Under the pieces are notes generated by a model. That model was not told the origin of the DNA. It ran no database searches and saw only the letters and a program-made list of their open reading frames with translations. From Caecitellus pseudoparvulus (Eukaryota; Bigyra: Bicosoecida): a stretch of DNA of 64,000 bases. Each line of letters opens with the position of its first letter. Positions within the stretch are counted from its first letter, which is position 1. Both the position numbers and the translations under genes were made by a program. Positions 32,725 through 42,551 of the stretch are shown here, piece after piece. The stretch covers positions 186,001-250,000 of the forward strand of contig CBFFRQ010000029.1 in NCBI GenBank assembly GCA_965644315.1. The letters are read 5' to 3'.

Positions 32725-35199
32725 TTAGCAAAACATGAAGGTCGACTTGGCATCCTGGGCCAGCATGCGGCCAGCACGCTCAGTCCCGACGATGCGCTGC
32801 ACAGCATGCGCTTCGAACTTGCAGAACAACACCAGCACTGAGGTGTTGTGGGACTCGGAGGCCTCTTCCAAGCAATTCACCAGCTCGCTGTAGAAGCGAC
32901 CGTGCTCTGGCACTCCCGAAAAGATAAGGTGGCGGACACCTCGCAAACGGTACCTGTTGAAGAAGTGCCACCTGCAGGTACACAGCATCAGGGGCAGCCT
33001 GCCTTGAAACAGCATGGTACGGGCACGTGACACGTCTGCTGGCGAGGCGTACTCTGAGATGGGTGCGAAGTCCATCTTTGCGTCCTCCAGCATGTTCCGA
33101 ATACGGACAAACTCAAAGTACGTGCCGGCAATAATGACTGTGTGGGGCTGGCTCGGCACGTCTGCACTGGCGCCCGCCTGCAGCTGTGGGACGACGTGCC
33201 GCTTCAAGTACTTGACGCGGCGGGACATGACCTTCACTGGGCTCTTCACACTTAGTCGATGCCAGACTTGCTTCACGGATGGCACGACGCAGCCCAATGC
33301 ACCTGCGTACCGAAGTTGAAGCATTGTCCTGCCTCGCTTACAGCGCATATGCTCACGCATGAAGGCTGACAGGGTTGGGCTGTTGTGCTGTGCAGTGATG
33401 ATGGTCTGGCGTCGGTACGCAGAGAGGCCGGCAAGGTTCCACATGCGCACCCTGGAAAAGTCCGTATCACGAGGCTTCTCGGGCATGCCATTTGCCACTG
33501 ACATGACCTCTTTCACGTGCTCCCAGTTCTGCATCTCCAGTGTGTTAGCACGCATCATCACGAGCATCTCCAGGGATGACAGAAAGTCGGTGTCCCGTCC
33601 TGACTCGCCTTCTGCCCCCACGCTCAGCCTCAAGCCGAGTGGAGATGCAACAAGGATGTCTGCACTGTAGAACGACGCATACAACTTGACGTTTGTGGCC
33701 GAAAGAGAGATGCCGAGCCGGAACGAGTCATCCACGTTGCCTGCAAACTGCTCCTGGTGGTCGACCGGCACCTTGGACCTGCCGCCACGCTTCGCAGGTG
33801 GAGCGGCACCTCCTGCCTCAGCACCGCCTCCAACCCAGTCCGCTTCGCACGCTTGGGTGTCAATGTGCCCGGGCGTGCCCACATCTGCCGTCTCGTCGGA
33901 AAACTCTTCGAAGAACCGCTTGCGGTGGTGAATGGTCCTCCCCTGTCCCAGCAGCTGCAGCAAGCACCGAACGAATTGCAGTGCCATGTGCTTGAATGGA
34001 AGAAGCACAAGCACTCGGGGCCTCGTGAACCCTTGGTCTCGGAGGTCTGGCTCGTCTTCCTCAGCTGCGCTATCGCCGCGATCGGCTGTTGCCTTGTCCT
34101 CCTCCTCGACCACCCCCGCCCCCGACGAGGCAGCACCTCGTTCAGGAACCTCAGCGAGGCTGTCCGCGGCAGAGTCCACAGCTGCTGCGATTTTTGCGAC
34201 TCGCTTTGCGGTGGCCCTGGCGCGCATAATGCCGTCGTGGTGCATCACCCTCGAACGGGCGCGCATGACGTGGCTCGCCACGTGGAGAGCCAGCGCAGAG
34301 CGCAGCTGGGCGGCATTGCCAGCTGATTCAATGGGAAGGAACAAATCACGGTAGTCCGAGCTGAGGTCCAGGACAGCTCTTTGGCATGGGGTGAGAAGCG
34401 CCGACGTAGGGGAGCGAAGGGACAGTGGGTGCGCCTCCTCGCCAGGTTGTGGAAGGGAAGCTGAGGAGACCTCCTCGCCCGAGGAAGCTAGTGCAGCTTG
34501 TGGGTCCTGAAAATGCTGGGCGAACAGCCTGGCCATTTCTGGCTGCACACGGTACGCCGCGGCAACGTCAACAGCGCTGACGAGCGTGCTTGAGAGTCCA
34601 TCGGCGGGTCCCCCCGATCGCCCGCGCTTTCGAGAGGACGCAGTGCGCGAGGGCCCAGATGCTAGTGAGCCGCCGGGGGGGTTTTCTGTCCAATGGCTGG
34701 GCAGCGTTGGCAGTGCACTGCTGACGATCGCCGAAATCGTCTCGTGTCCCTCCGGCTCTCCAGCCAATCCAAGTGCTGAAGGAGGAATGGGAAAGTCACG
34801 GGTCTCAACATCCTTAGCAGCCGCCAAGGCAGCCTCGCACAAGTCTTCATCATCATCATCATCTCCTTCCACACCTGTTCCCCAGTACAGTTCCTCGAAT
34901 GCGTCGGGGGTGTCGTGTTCGGCAGCTGCTGCGGAAATTGCTTGTAAACCTGACAAGTCAGAGCTTGCCTCATCCTCGGATGTCGCTGAAACGGAACCCT
35001 CTTCGAAAGATCCTTCCCCATCTGTCACATTTGAGTCTCGGGACTCAGCGCCTTCGCTGTCGGAGGCCTCAGAGCCTTCGCTCTCCAGACCTCGAGCTTC
35101 AGCGTGCCGAGCAGCAAGCAGGGACGCGTACTTGCTGGAGCTCGGCAGCATGCTCACGAAGTCTTCGAAAGCATTCTCGGTAACTAAGTCAGCCTCCAT
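32725..35199 (-). CDS. UTP25: Utp25, SSU processome component
   Basis: The C-terminal half follows the Utp25/DEF family block by block: QGFTRPRVLVLLPFKHMALQFV, DDSFRLGISL, VKLYASFYSADILVASPLGLR, FLSSLEMLV, MQNWEHVKEVM, DFSRVRMWNL, HTVIIAGTYFEFVRIRNML, SEYASPADVSRARTMLFQGR, and the terminal KSTFMF. The N-terminal half is acidic and disordered, with a run of Asp encoded by a trinucleotide tract near 34850. Utp25 is a catalytically dead DEAD-box-like protein of the nucleolar U3 small-subunit processome, needed for early 18S rRNA processing; no functional Walker A is seen here, as expected. I chose ATG 35199 (MEADLVTENAF), giving 824 aa. The frame is open up to an ATG at 35446-35448, but the added 83 residues are Cys/Trp-rich and unlike the family. 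Confidence 0.88.
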   Translation of the reverse strand: MEADLVTENAFEDFVSMLPSSSKYASLLAARHAEARGLESEGSEASDSEGAESRDSNVTDGEGSFEEGSVSATSEDEASSDLSGLQAISAAAAEHDTPDAFEELYWGTGVEGDDDDDEDLCEAALAAAKDVETRDFPIPPSALGLAGEPEGHETISAIVSSALPTLPSHWTENPPGGSLASGPSRTASSRKRGRSGGPADGLSSTLVSAVDVAAAYRVQPEMARLFAQHFQDPQAALASSGEEVSSASLPQPGEEAHPLSLRSPTSALLTPCQRAVLDLSSDYRDLFLPIESAGNAAQLRSALALHVASHVMRARSRVMHHDGIMRARATAKRVAKIAAAVDSAADSLAEVPERGAASSGAGVVEEEDKATADRGDSAAEEDEPDLRDQGFTRPRVLVLLPFKHMALQFVRCLLQLLGQGRTIHHRKRFFEEFSDETADVGTPGHIDTQACEADWVGGGAEAGGAAPPAKRGGRSKVPVDHQEQFAGNVDDSFRLGISLSATNVKLYASFYSADILVASPLGLRLSVGAEGESGRDTDFLSSLEMLVMMRANTLEMQNWEHVKEVMSVANGMPEKPRDTDFSRVRMWNLAGLSAYRRQTIITAQHNSPTLSAFMREHMRCKRGRTMLQLRYAGALGCVVPSVKQVWHRLSVKSPVKVMSRRVKYLKRHVVPQLQAGASADVPSQPHTVIIAGTYFEFVRIRNMLEDAKMDFAPISEYASPADVSRARTMLFQGRLPLMLCTCRWHFFNRYRLRGVRHLIFSGVPEHGRFYSELVNCLEEASESHNTSVLVLFCKFEAHAVQRIVGTERAGRMLAQDAKSTFMFC
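34844..34863 (+). repeat. ATC/GAT trinucleotide tract in UTP25
   Basis: A short run of ATC triplets (GAT on the coding strand) encodes consecutive Asp residues in the acidic N-terminal region of Utp25. Length polymorphism would be expected. Confidence 0.6.
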
Positions 35200-35538
35200 C
35201 CTACCCGTAGCCAAGAAGGCACCCTTCACTGTGTGTCTGAAAGACGGTGCTTCGAACAAGGAGTTGGAAGGAATGGTTGGGATTTGCAGCGGGTGGTGAA
35301 TTTGCACTCTGCAAGCCACCAAGGCCAAGCACTGCCATGCTTGCACACTTGAAATCAGCCTTCTCAACACTTCACATTGCGGTCCTGCCCACCAAGTCCA
35401 CAGGCAGAGTAGCCTGCCGTGTACTGCTTCATGAGCGCGGAGCCCCACCCACCAAAGGGAGTGAAGTCATCACAGTTGTCTGACCCATCATACCTGGACA
35501 ATCAGGAGCGAGGAGAGGGTGAGAGCCGTGCAGAGTGC
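35200..35538. other. Intergenic, 339 bp
   Basis: Upstream region of UTP25 plus the 3' flank of the lysozyme gene. The UTP25 frame continues open to 35448, but the translation looks non-conserved. Nothing else was recognised. Confidence 0.5.
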
Positions 35539-36800
35539 CTAAGAGGCCGTAAAACGCGGCAAGCTGGAGGCGTCCACGTACGTTGGGTACCACAGCTGTG
35601 CTCCGAGGTCGGATCCGGCAGTGCACCCTGACCCAGCAATGGAAGACCACATGAAAGGGGACACGTAAGCACCAACCGACCCAGCACCTTCCTGAAGCGC
35701 CGTCAGGGCTTCCTTGATGAATGCGCAGTTGGTGCTTTGGTCTCCAGACCAGCCGCAGCCCCCTGACGGGTTCGTCTCAATGTCCAGCCAAGCTGTGTCG
35801 AAACCTCCGCCCAGCTGGCTCAGCATGCTCTGTACCTGTGCCGATGCAGATTTACCTGCACAAGGGAACATGTAGATGGAGGTGCTCAGTCCTGCTGCGC
35901 TGGCAGCATCCAGGGTGGAAGGTGCGTTGGAGTCAAAGCCCCCGTACGAGTGCCACGCCCGGACGATTGCCTGCGACGCAAAGACAGGGGTGGGAGGGTG
36001 TAGCTTCCCTGTAGGGTAGCCTCATGAACATGAAGATTTTACGCACATAGTCGTTGCCTTGCTGCTTCAAGCAGCTCCAAGTGGACTGGGACACCGGTTG
36101 GGAGACATCCATGCCGTACCCGCCACCAGAAGGGCCGTAGTGGTCATCTGAATGATGTGAGGTGGTGCTGCCCCCTGGAGATGGGTTAGGAGATGCGTGG
36201 GTGCCTGTGGAGGTTGTGCTTCCACCTGGAGATGGGTTAGGAGATGCGTGGGTGCTCGTTGAGGTGGTGCTGCCGCCGCCAGGGGTTGGGCTGGGGTACG
36301 AGGAGGTGCCCGTGGAGGTGGTGCTGCCGCCGCCAGGGGTCGGGCTGGGGTACGAGGAGGTGCCCGTGGAGGTGGTGCTGCCGCGGCCGCCTCCAGTGGT
36401 GGGTGAACCGGAAGTTCCAGATGATGAAGAGCTTCCATGGGGAGAAGGAGATGGGTAGGTGGGAGTGCTGCCTCCGGAGCTTCCTCCACTGGTGGTGGGC
36501 GTGGAGCCCCCACCGCCAGTGGACGAGCTGCTCAGAGCACGCTCGGGTACAGCGTGACGAAGGCCCCCAGCAGCCGCAGGAGCTGAAAGGGAGGCGAAAA
36601 TCTGCATTTTCACAACGAGTGAGGGAGTGGTGATTGGAGCATGCGTTGGCCGCTCGTTTTGAGCACCTTGCACATGGGGCAAAGTGCACTGCACTTGTGT
36701 GAGAGAGCGCACATCGCAGCGCAGTGGTCCACTTGCAGTGGCCCGAGGCACGCACCGCTGAGCAGATAGCAGCAGCAAGAATTGACCGCATGCACTTCAT
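35539..36800 (-). CDS. Secreted GH25 lysozyme with Ser/Thr/Pro/Gly linker
   Basis: The catalytic domain starts at GYGMDVSQPVSQSTWSCL, crosses a 76-nt phase-0 intron (35971-36046, GTGCGT...TCGCAG), and continues AIVRAWHSYGG, STSIYMFPCAGKSA, FDTAWLDIETNP and GAYVSPFMW to the stop. These are glycoside hydrolase family 25 (muramidase) features; the family's acidic residues are kept in GMDVSQ (Asp) and WLDIE (Asp and Glu). The domain is short, like the invertebrate/amoebozoan GH25 type. It is preceded by a low-complexity linker of tandem units. The N-terminal exon is not settled: an ATG at 36800 encodes the signal-peptide-like MKCMRSILAAAICSAV, and a strong acceptor (CCCTTTCAG, about 36559) precedes the linker exon. 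The enzyme would cleave the NAM-NAG bond of bacterial peptidoglycan, in food vacuoles or outside the cell. Confidence 0.78.
36161..36390 (-). repeat. Tandem 51/54-bp linker repeats
   Basis: On the plus strand, units starting at 36161, 36212, 36263, 36317 and a partial one at 36371 share a GGTGGTGCTGCC-type start. Two units are 51 bp and two are 54 bp. In the lysozyme frame each encodes 17-18 residues of the form STTSTGTSSYPSPTPGGG or a variant. They form the likely O-glycosylated linker before the GH25 domain. Confidence 0.88.
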
Positions 36801-37404
36801 GGCTGAAATGGTGAGCGCAGCGTGTCTGGGAAACTCCAATCACGAGGGCAAGGGACGGTCGTCTGAATCTTGAAGGTATTCAATCACCGCAGAGCGTGGT
36901 GTGCGAACGACAACGTCCAACACGTAGTTGTGCGAAGAAAGTTATGAAGCAGTGCGGTGGAGATGAGTAGGTTTGAACAGCGTGTCCGAATGCTGCGGCC
37001 ATAAACCAGGGGGCAGGCGTCGAAATCGGCTGCTTGTACTTACTCGGCCGAATGCTGAGCACGGCTGCGCACCACAGAAAAGGAGACATTCCCGGCGGCT
37101 GTGCTCCACGAACCACAGCTAGTACAGATTGTTCAGTACGTGGACAGGCCTGCCTGTTCATTGTAGTGGCAGGTAGCCGACCAGTGAGAAGGTCTCTACT
37201 CTCGTTCCAGGGCGAGCTCTGCTGCGCCTGCGCTCCGCCAACAAAAGCAACGAGTTCAAAACCTTGCTCTGTGCCTTCTTCGTAATTAGAGTGCCCGCAC
37301 GACTCGCAGTTGTGCCTTGGACGCTGCCCCACACTCTCTGTGGTCGAGGGACACTGGGGGGCTGCGAGGTGGCGGACACAAGGAAAGCAACAACCACGAA
37401 AGGC
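36801..37404. promoter_or_regulatory. Divergent upstream region, lysozyme and glycosyltransferase
   Basis: A 604-bp region between the outward-facing starts of the GH25 (minus) and GT25-like (plus) genes. A 180-codon minus-strand frame (36880-37422) crosses it, but its composition is not protein-like and it overlaps the GT25 start. No clear promoter motif was seen. Confidence 0.4.
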
Positions 37405-38456
37405 ATGGATTTGCTGAGGCACTCTTCGACATTTTGGCTTCTGCAGTGCTTGTGTGTGCTATGGCTCAGCACCTGTGGCTCTGTGCATGTGCCCTTTGCC
37501 CGTGTGTTTCAAAGCGAAACGCTAGCGCCCTGCCAATTGCTCTCACACATTTCTGTACCGCCTGGTGCACAGTGCCATTTCCTGGAATCAGGGGCCACTT
37601 CATTAATTTGAGGAGCAGGACTGACCGCAAGCGCGCCATGCATGCCTCTCTCGCAAGGGCAGGGCTGGCAGGGGCAGTGACTAGGTGTGTCTTGCGTCGC
37701 AGGGCGTGTGGGTGGCAGATGCAGATGTGAGTGCTCTACACGCGCAGGTGGGAAGCGACGAGCAGAACCCTAAGGCCAGATCTTGCTTGCTTTGAGTCAC
37801 ACATTGCTGCTCTGCATGCGGGGCTGCGCAGTGGTGCTGCGCATGTCGTGATCCTTGAGGATGACGCTATGCTGGAGAAGTCCGCGACGACACTGCACCG
37901 AGCGCTCATCGCAGCGCGAGCGGAGGAATGGGACGTTCTCACGCTTGGGTATGCGCGGTTCAATTTCACTTCGACAGGGGCGGGGGCGCACGTGTGGCGA
38001 GGAATCGTTGAGGCGCGCGACACTACTGGAGCGACTGGCTACGTCGTTCGCCGGCAGTATCTCCCTCGCATGCTGCAGTGGTTAGAGGCAGGTGTGGCCA
38101 TGCTGGAGGTGTACAACACCCCATCAACGCATGCCCTGGACACATGGTGGTCTCACCTGCATGCACGAGACACATGGCGCGCACCTGTTCCGCCTCTCAT
38201 CCACCCTGCCGCCAGCTGGAGCAACATCGAGTTTACGTTTGTGGACAGGGCAGGCAAGACTCGCGGGTGGATTCAGCTGTGGCAGACGTGTCAAGCTGAT
38301 AGCTGCAGTCCAGGCTGGCTTCAGTACGCCTGGTTCCCGCACCGTGGGCGGGCGTGCGAGTGTGGCATGAGTGTGGGACAGCGAGTGTTCGTTCGATTTC
38401 GACAAGTGCGTGGCTTCCAAGATGCCCGCAAACTGTGGGGGGCGCATGCAGGGTAG
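37405..38456 (+). CDS. GT25-like glycosyltransferase, secretory pathway
   Basis: Three exons (37405-37501, 37573-37684, 37748-38456) with introns of 71 and 63 nt give 305 aa. Exon 1 carries a signal peptide/anchor (LLRHSSTFWLLQCLCVLWLS). Splicing brings together GHFINLRSRTDRKRAM, RPDLACFESHIAALHAGL and AAHVVILEDDAML, which match the start of glycosyltransferase family 25 (LPS/collagen galactosyltransferase type): the 'INL..R.DR' strand, the 'GC..SH..A' helix and the nucleotide-sugar/metal-binding EDD. It most likely adds a sugar to a glycoprotein or glycolipid in the ER or Golgi; donor and acceptor cannot be read from sequence. The C-terminal half has several Cys residues, compatible with the lumen. 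Its stop is 1 bp from the convergent neighbour's stop. Confidence 0.72.
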
Positions 38457-38457
38457 G

Positions 38458-41400
38458 CTACTTGCCACTGCGCTTGCCATGTGCCCATGGAGCAAGGAGG
38501 CTTGTGCGTAGGGAATCGTACTGGTATGCCTGGTGAATGTGGGCCAGCCCCGGCTGCGAGCCACCCGTGCCGGCCACGCCGAACCGAGCCTGCGTGATGA
38601 TGGCGTTTGTGCGCGGGGTGTCACTCTGTTCCCCCGCGACTTCGAGCAGGCGGCGGTGGCATGCGCTGTTTGCGAACGTCTTGGACAGCGCCGACCACTC
38701 CGCAGAGGACCACGTGCGCTTGAAGTACCTGATGTGGTTGTCATCCCAAGCAGACCCCACGGTATCTGAGGGGGTGCTGCCATCCAAGTGCTGCAAAGCT
38801 GCTGCAGTCGTGCCGTCCTTGGCCACGGTGCTTTGCACCCCAGCTGAGGCCCCAATCAAGTGGGGGTCACGTCGGGGGGATGCAGGGGGGCTGGACAGCG
38901 GCGCGTCCTTGGCACTCAACATCAGAGCGACGTCATGTCCTGCCTTGCCTCTGCGGGTGCGGCCTGCAACGCCCGACCTGGACGGCCACGCGACGTGGTA
39001 TGAATGCATGGCACCGTCAGGGGAGTGCTGGGCATCTTCGTCACTGGCAGCAGCCACCGCGAGGGCCTTCTCGGCGGGGCGTTGCCGGGTCCACGTCACA
39101 TTCGCAGAGGCAAGCTGAATGCGGTGCTTCGTGGCCTTCAGCGCATCATGAAGCAGGGAGTCGTAGCTGAAGGTGAGGGGGGGTGCGAGGTACTCAGTTG
39201 CGGACGAGGGGCGGGGGGCATCCCCTGGGGGTCCGGCCCCAGCGACGGCGGAGTCCTTCGGGTGCACATTGCACTTGAGCAGGGCGCTGGCCAAGAAGGC
39301 GTTGATGTTTTTGGCGAACTGCTGGAAGGCGGCGTCCCCTGTCTCCAGTGCCTCGGCGCGCGTCATGGCTGCTTGTGATTGCGGGCCCAGCCTCGTCACC
39401 ACCTCCATGACGGCTTGGTTGATGGCGGAGCGCTGTGGCGCAGGCAGGGGGCTCAAGTAGCTGGGTTGTGGCACCTTGCCCCACCGCAGCGTGTCCTCGG
39501 GCAGGGCAGCCTCCAGACCACTCACCGCCCACAGCTGCCGCACACGGGCCTTGAGCAGAGTCAACTCCGCGGCACCTGCAGCTGTCGCCTCCAAGCGGCG
39601 AATGGCCAACTTCAGGCCTTCCGAGTGTGCCTGCAGGCGCTGCACTTTGGCTTGCAGCGCCTTGTGCTTGGTGACGTACACTTGGCGGGCCAGGTCCCGG
39701 CTCTGGGCCTCCATGGACTGCCGCTTAGCCAAGTCAGCCATGCTCGCTTCATCGATGGCCTGCTGGGCAGCGTCCCGCACCGCAGCAATACGGGGCTCGT
39801 ACGCAGCCGCGACCTCTGCCGCGGCGGCAGCACGCACTGCCGCCAGCTCCCGCTCCCGCGCTGCGGCAGCCCCCTCGGGGCCCAGTGCCTCCAGCATGGT
39901 GGCCAGTTGCTCCACCTGCACTTCTTTGCCCGGCTTGAACAGGGTGTCCCCTTCGTCAAGCGGCGGTGAAGGTGGAGACATGGCCGATGCGCCGAGGCTC
40001 TCTTTGGCTCGCCGAGTGGCTGCGACGTACTGCGCCGCGACATCCGATGCTGCACGCTCAAAGGCGTGCTTGGGGGACAGTGGGGCCACATGCTGTCCGG
40101 CGTCGGTCAGGGCGAGGGGCCGCGCGGCATCAGGGTCCTTGGTGGACCCCCCCGCACGTCCCGAGGCGATGTCGTGGGGGTGGGAAATGCCGGCTGAGAG
40201 CGCTGCTGAGCGCAGCTGGGCCACGGCGCGAGCCAGGTCCGCCGTCTCTTGTGCCAAGGCGGCATCCTGCTCTCGCTTCACTTCCACACGTGCTTGCAGC
40301 TCCGGCACCAGGTGCCGGAACCGCCCCAGCACCTCCCCCAGCTCCCGCTTGCCGGCATCCGTGCGGGCTTGCAGCAGAGCGTGGACAAACTTGTGGCCGC
40401 CCAGCAGGGCAGTGGAGTGCTCATTCAAGCCTACCTCAGGCAGCTGGGGGCCCTGCTGGTAGGCCGCCACAGCAGCGTCTGCCGCCGCCGTCGCCGCGCC
40501 ATGCAGCGTTGCGGTGGAGACGTCCTCCCCTGTCTCGTGTGCGACGCCCTCAGGCGTGGCTTCCCGGTACGCCGCGGTGAGTTTGCGGCGCACTGACAGC
40601 AGCTCATCCTGGGTTCGTTGCAGGGACCAGCGCTGCACTGCCAGCCACGCGTCCAACTCCGTGGAGGTGGCCTGAGTCGCGCAGGCAGCCAGCATGTCCT
40701 TGCAAGTGGGCGCAGGAACGGGGCGCGCCGTGAGTGGGATGTGGCTGGTGGTGGCCAGGCCCAGAGCGGCTGACAGCAACAGGCACTGCATGGGGCGGTG
40801 GGTGGGCAGACTGGCCTGCTCTGAGCGGGTGATGGCTCCCGCCTCGCTGACACGTGAGCGCCCGCCTGGGCTGGACGTGGGTGAAGCAGGCAGGAGCAGG
40901 GCAGACTTTGTGGGGGATGCGGGACCGCCCACGACACCCGGCCGTCCCACCAGGGCGTGCACACTGGCGCTGCCGCCGGGTACACCCCCGGTGGACTGGG
41001 CGTGTCCTGCCAGAGACGTCCCATCAGCGCCTGCTTCAATGTCTCGCAGGCGCTGAGCAGCCTCGGCGCGTGTCTGCCGCAGCTCCTCCAGCTCGCCGCT
41101 GCGCACCCAGCCGTGCTGCAGGAGGAAGGCCAGGAAGTCATCGGGGTGCAGGGCGCCCTGCTCCGCGTCCACCTCTGCGGAAAGGTCAGGTACAGCGCTG
41201 GAGTCCTGCTCCTGCACGGCGTCCTCCAGAGTCAGCTCAGCTGTGCCGCCGGGGGCCAGCTCCTGCGGCAGTGGGGCTGGCACATCCGGCACCTCTGGCA
41301 GGGCCTCTGCGGAGCCGCTGAACTCAGCTCGCTTGGCGGCCGCCAGAATGGCTTCAAAGGACTCCTCTTCAGACAGGGCCTTGCCCTTGCCCAGTGCCAG

Positions 41401-42084
41401 GCGCGTGTCGGGGGAGGTGGCGCTGCCTTGCGCCGCTTCGTCACCACGCCGTCCGGGCCGTGGGTGCGCGACTGGGCTGCGGTCGCTGTACCACTTGGGC
41501 AGCTGCAGGGGGGAGAAGCATGTGTGTGTGTGTTTGCAGTGTAGTGTGTCATGGAATCACTGCGGTGCTGCGTGGCGAGCCAGGGACAGTGCACTTCCAC
41601 CCCGTCGCAGTGCGACACTCACCAGCGTGCTCAACGTGCCCGTTTCCTGGATCTCCTCGCGCTCGCGCCGCGCCTCAGCACGGCGAGCACTCTCAATGGC
41701 ACCCAGAGCATTCTGAGCTTGCTGGGACTCTGCCTGCAGCACCTGCAGGCGCAGGAGTCGCCGGCGCTCCTCGGGGCTGCCATCACGCCCCACTCGAGCC
41801 GGGGTAGCTGCAATGACGCTGCCGAAGTCGTGCCCCAGGCCGACGGGGGTGACCTTGGCTGTGTCCATGCCACCTCGCCCAGATGAAGGCACGAGGTAGT
41901 CGTACTTGCCCGCCTTGCTGGCCCCAGGTGTGCGCCGTTGGCGGGCATTCTCATGCACCAGCACGCGGAACTTGACGCCCGTCGTGGCGCTGGGCAGGCT
42001 GCCTGCTCCCCCTCCTGCGGCGGTGGGAGCTCCATACAGCTTGCTGGAGCCCGTGAAGGCGACATCACGCTCTGTCGCTGCCAT
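38458..42084 (-). CDS. Coiled-coil protein, unrecognised
   Basis: Exon 1 (41623-42084, start MAATERDVAFTGS) and exon 2 (38458-41502) join in phase 0 across a 120-nt intron (GTGAGT...CTGCAG) that contains a TG microsatellite; product 1168 aa. Exon 1 contains KYDYLVPSSG and an Arg/Glu/Gln-rich helix (ERRRLLRLQVLQAESQQAQN). The middle of exon 2 has several coiled-coil segments (Ala/Arg/Glu/Gln-rich, e.g. DAAQQAIDEASMADLAKRQS) separated by disordered Ser/Pro/Gly stretches. The C-terminus has a possibly globular HIRYFKRTWSSAEWSALSKTF block. I find no catalytic motif and no orthologue. A cytoskeletal or flagella-associated role is only a guess from composition. It shares a 467-bp upstream region with the 5-phosphatase gene. 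Confidence 0.6.
41521..41533. repeat. TG dinucleotide microsatellite (intronic)
   Basis: A short TGTGTG tract inside the single intron (41503-41622) of the coiled-coil gene. Confidence 0.85.
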
Positions 42085-42551
42085 GCTGCACAGTCCCGTG
42101 GCAGGGGGCTGTGGGACGGGGCTTGCTCCGCGCAAGGTGCCGCCGCTGCAACCTGGTGCAGGCTCGCCTCGACACCCGGTCGCTGCCAGCTGTTGCGCAC
42201 AGGCTGGAGGCTGTGGGCGTGTCGGGGGTGACGCGCTGAAGCTAGTCTTCAGTGAGGGGGGAATGTGGCAGGACGCTGCACACGTTTGGATGTCCCAATG
42301 CCCAGCGGGCGCCGGGCACACCAGCCCGCTAGCCCCACAACCAGTGACCCTGGTACCGCGGTGCAGGCAAACGTGGCAAGCCACCCCCCCTGGGACCCCC
42401 TCGCTGCAGATGCGAGGGCGGGCAAGGATAACAAGCCTTGTCTGGGAAGCGACAAAAAATTACTCACGACGCGTGCCGGTTGTGCCGTGCGCGCCCCTGC
42501 GTTTGGGGCTGCTGCCAACGCGGGCACCGGGAACGGTCAATTTCCGCAGCC
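42085..42551. promoter_or_regulatory. Divergent upstream region, coiled-coil gene and 5-phosphatase
   Basis: A 467-bp region between two outward-facing starts. The minus-strand frame of exon 1 remains open across much of it, so an earlier start for the coiled-coil protein cannot be wholly excluded. No motif was recognised. Confidence 0.4.

Noticed and set aside
32725-35199. Active DEAD-box RNA helicase
   Set aside because: The helicase-like blocks match Utp25, which lacks functional Walker A/DEAD residues; none are visible here.
36880-37422. 180-codon minus-strand frame in the lysozyme/GT25 upstream region
   Set aside because: Composition is not protein-like, no domain is visible, and it overlaps the signal-peptide exon of the GT25-like gene on the other strand.
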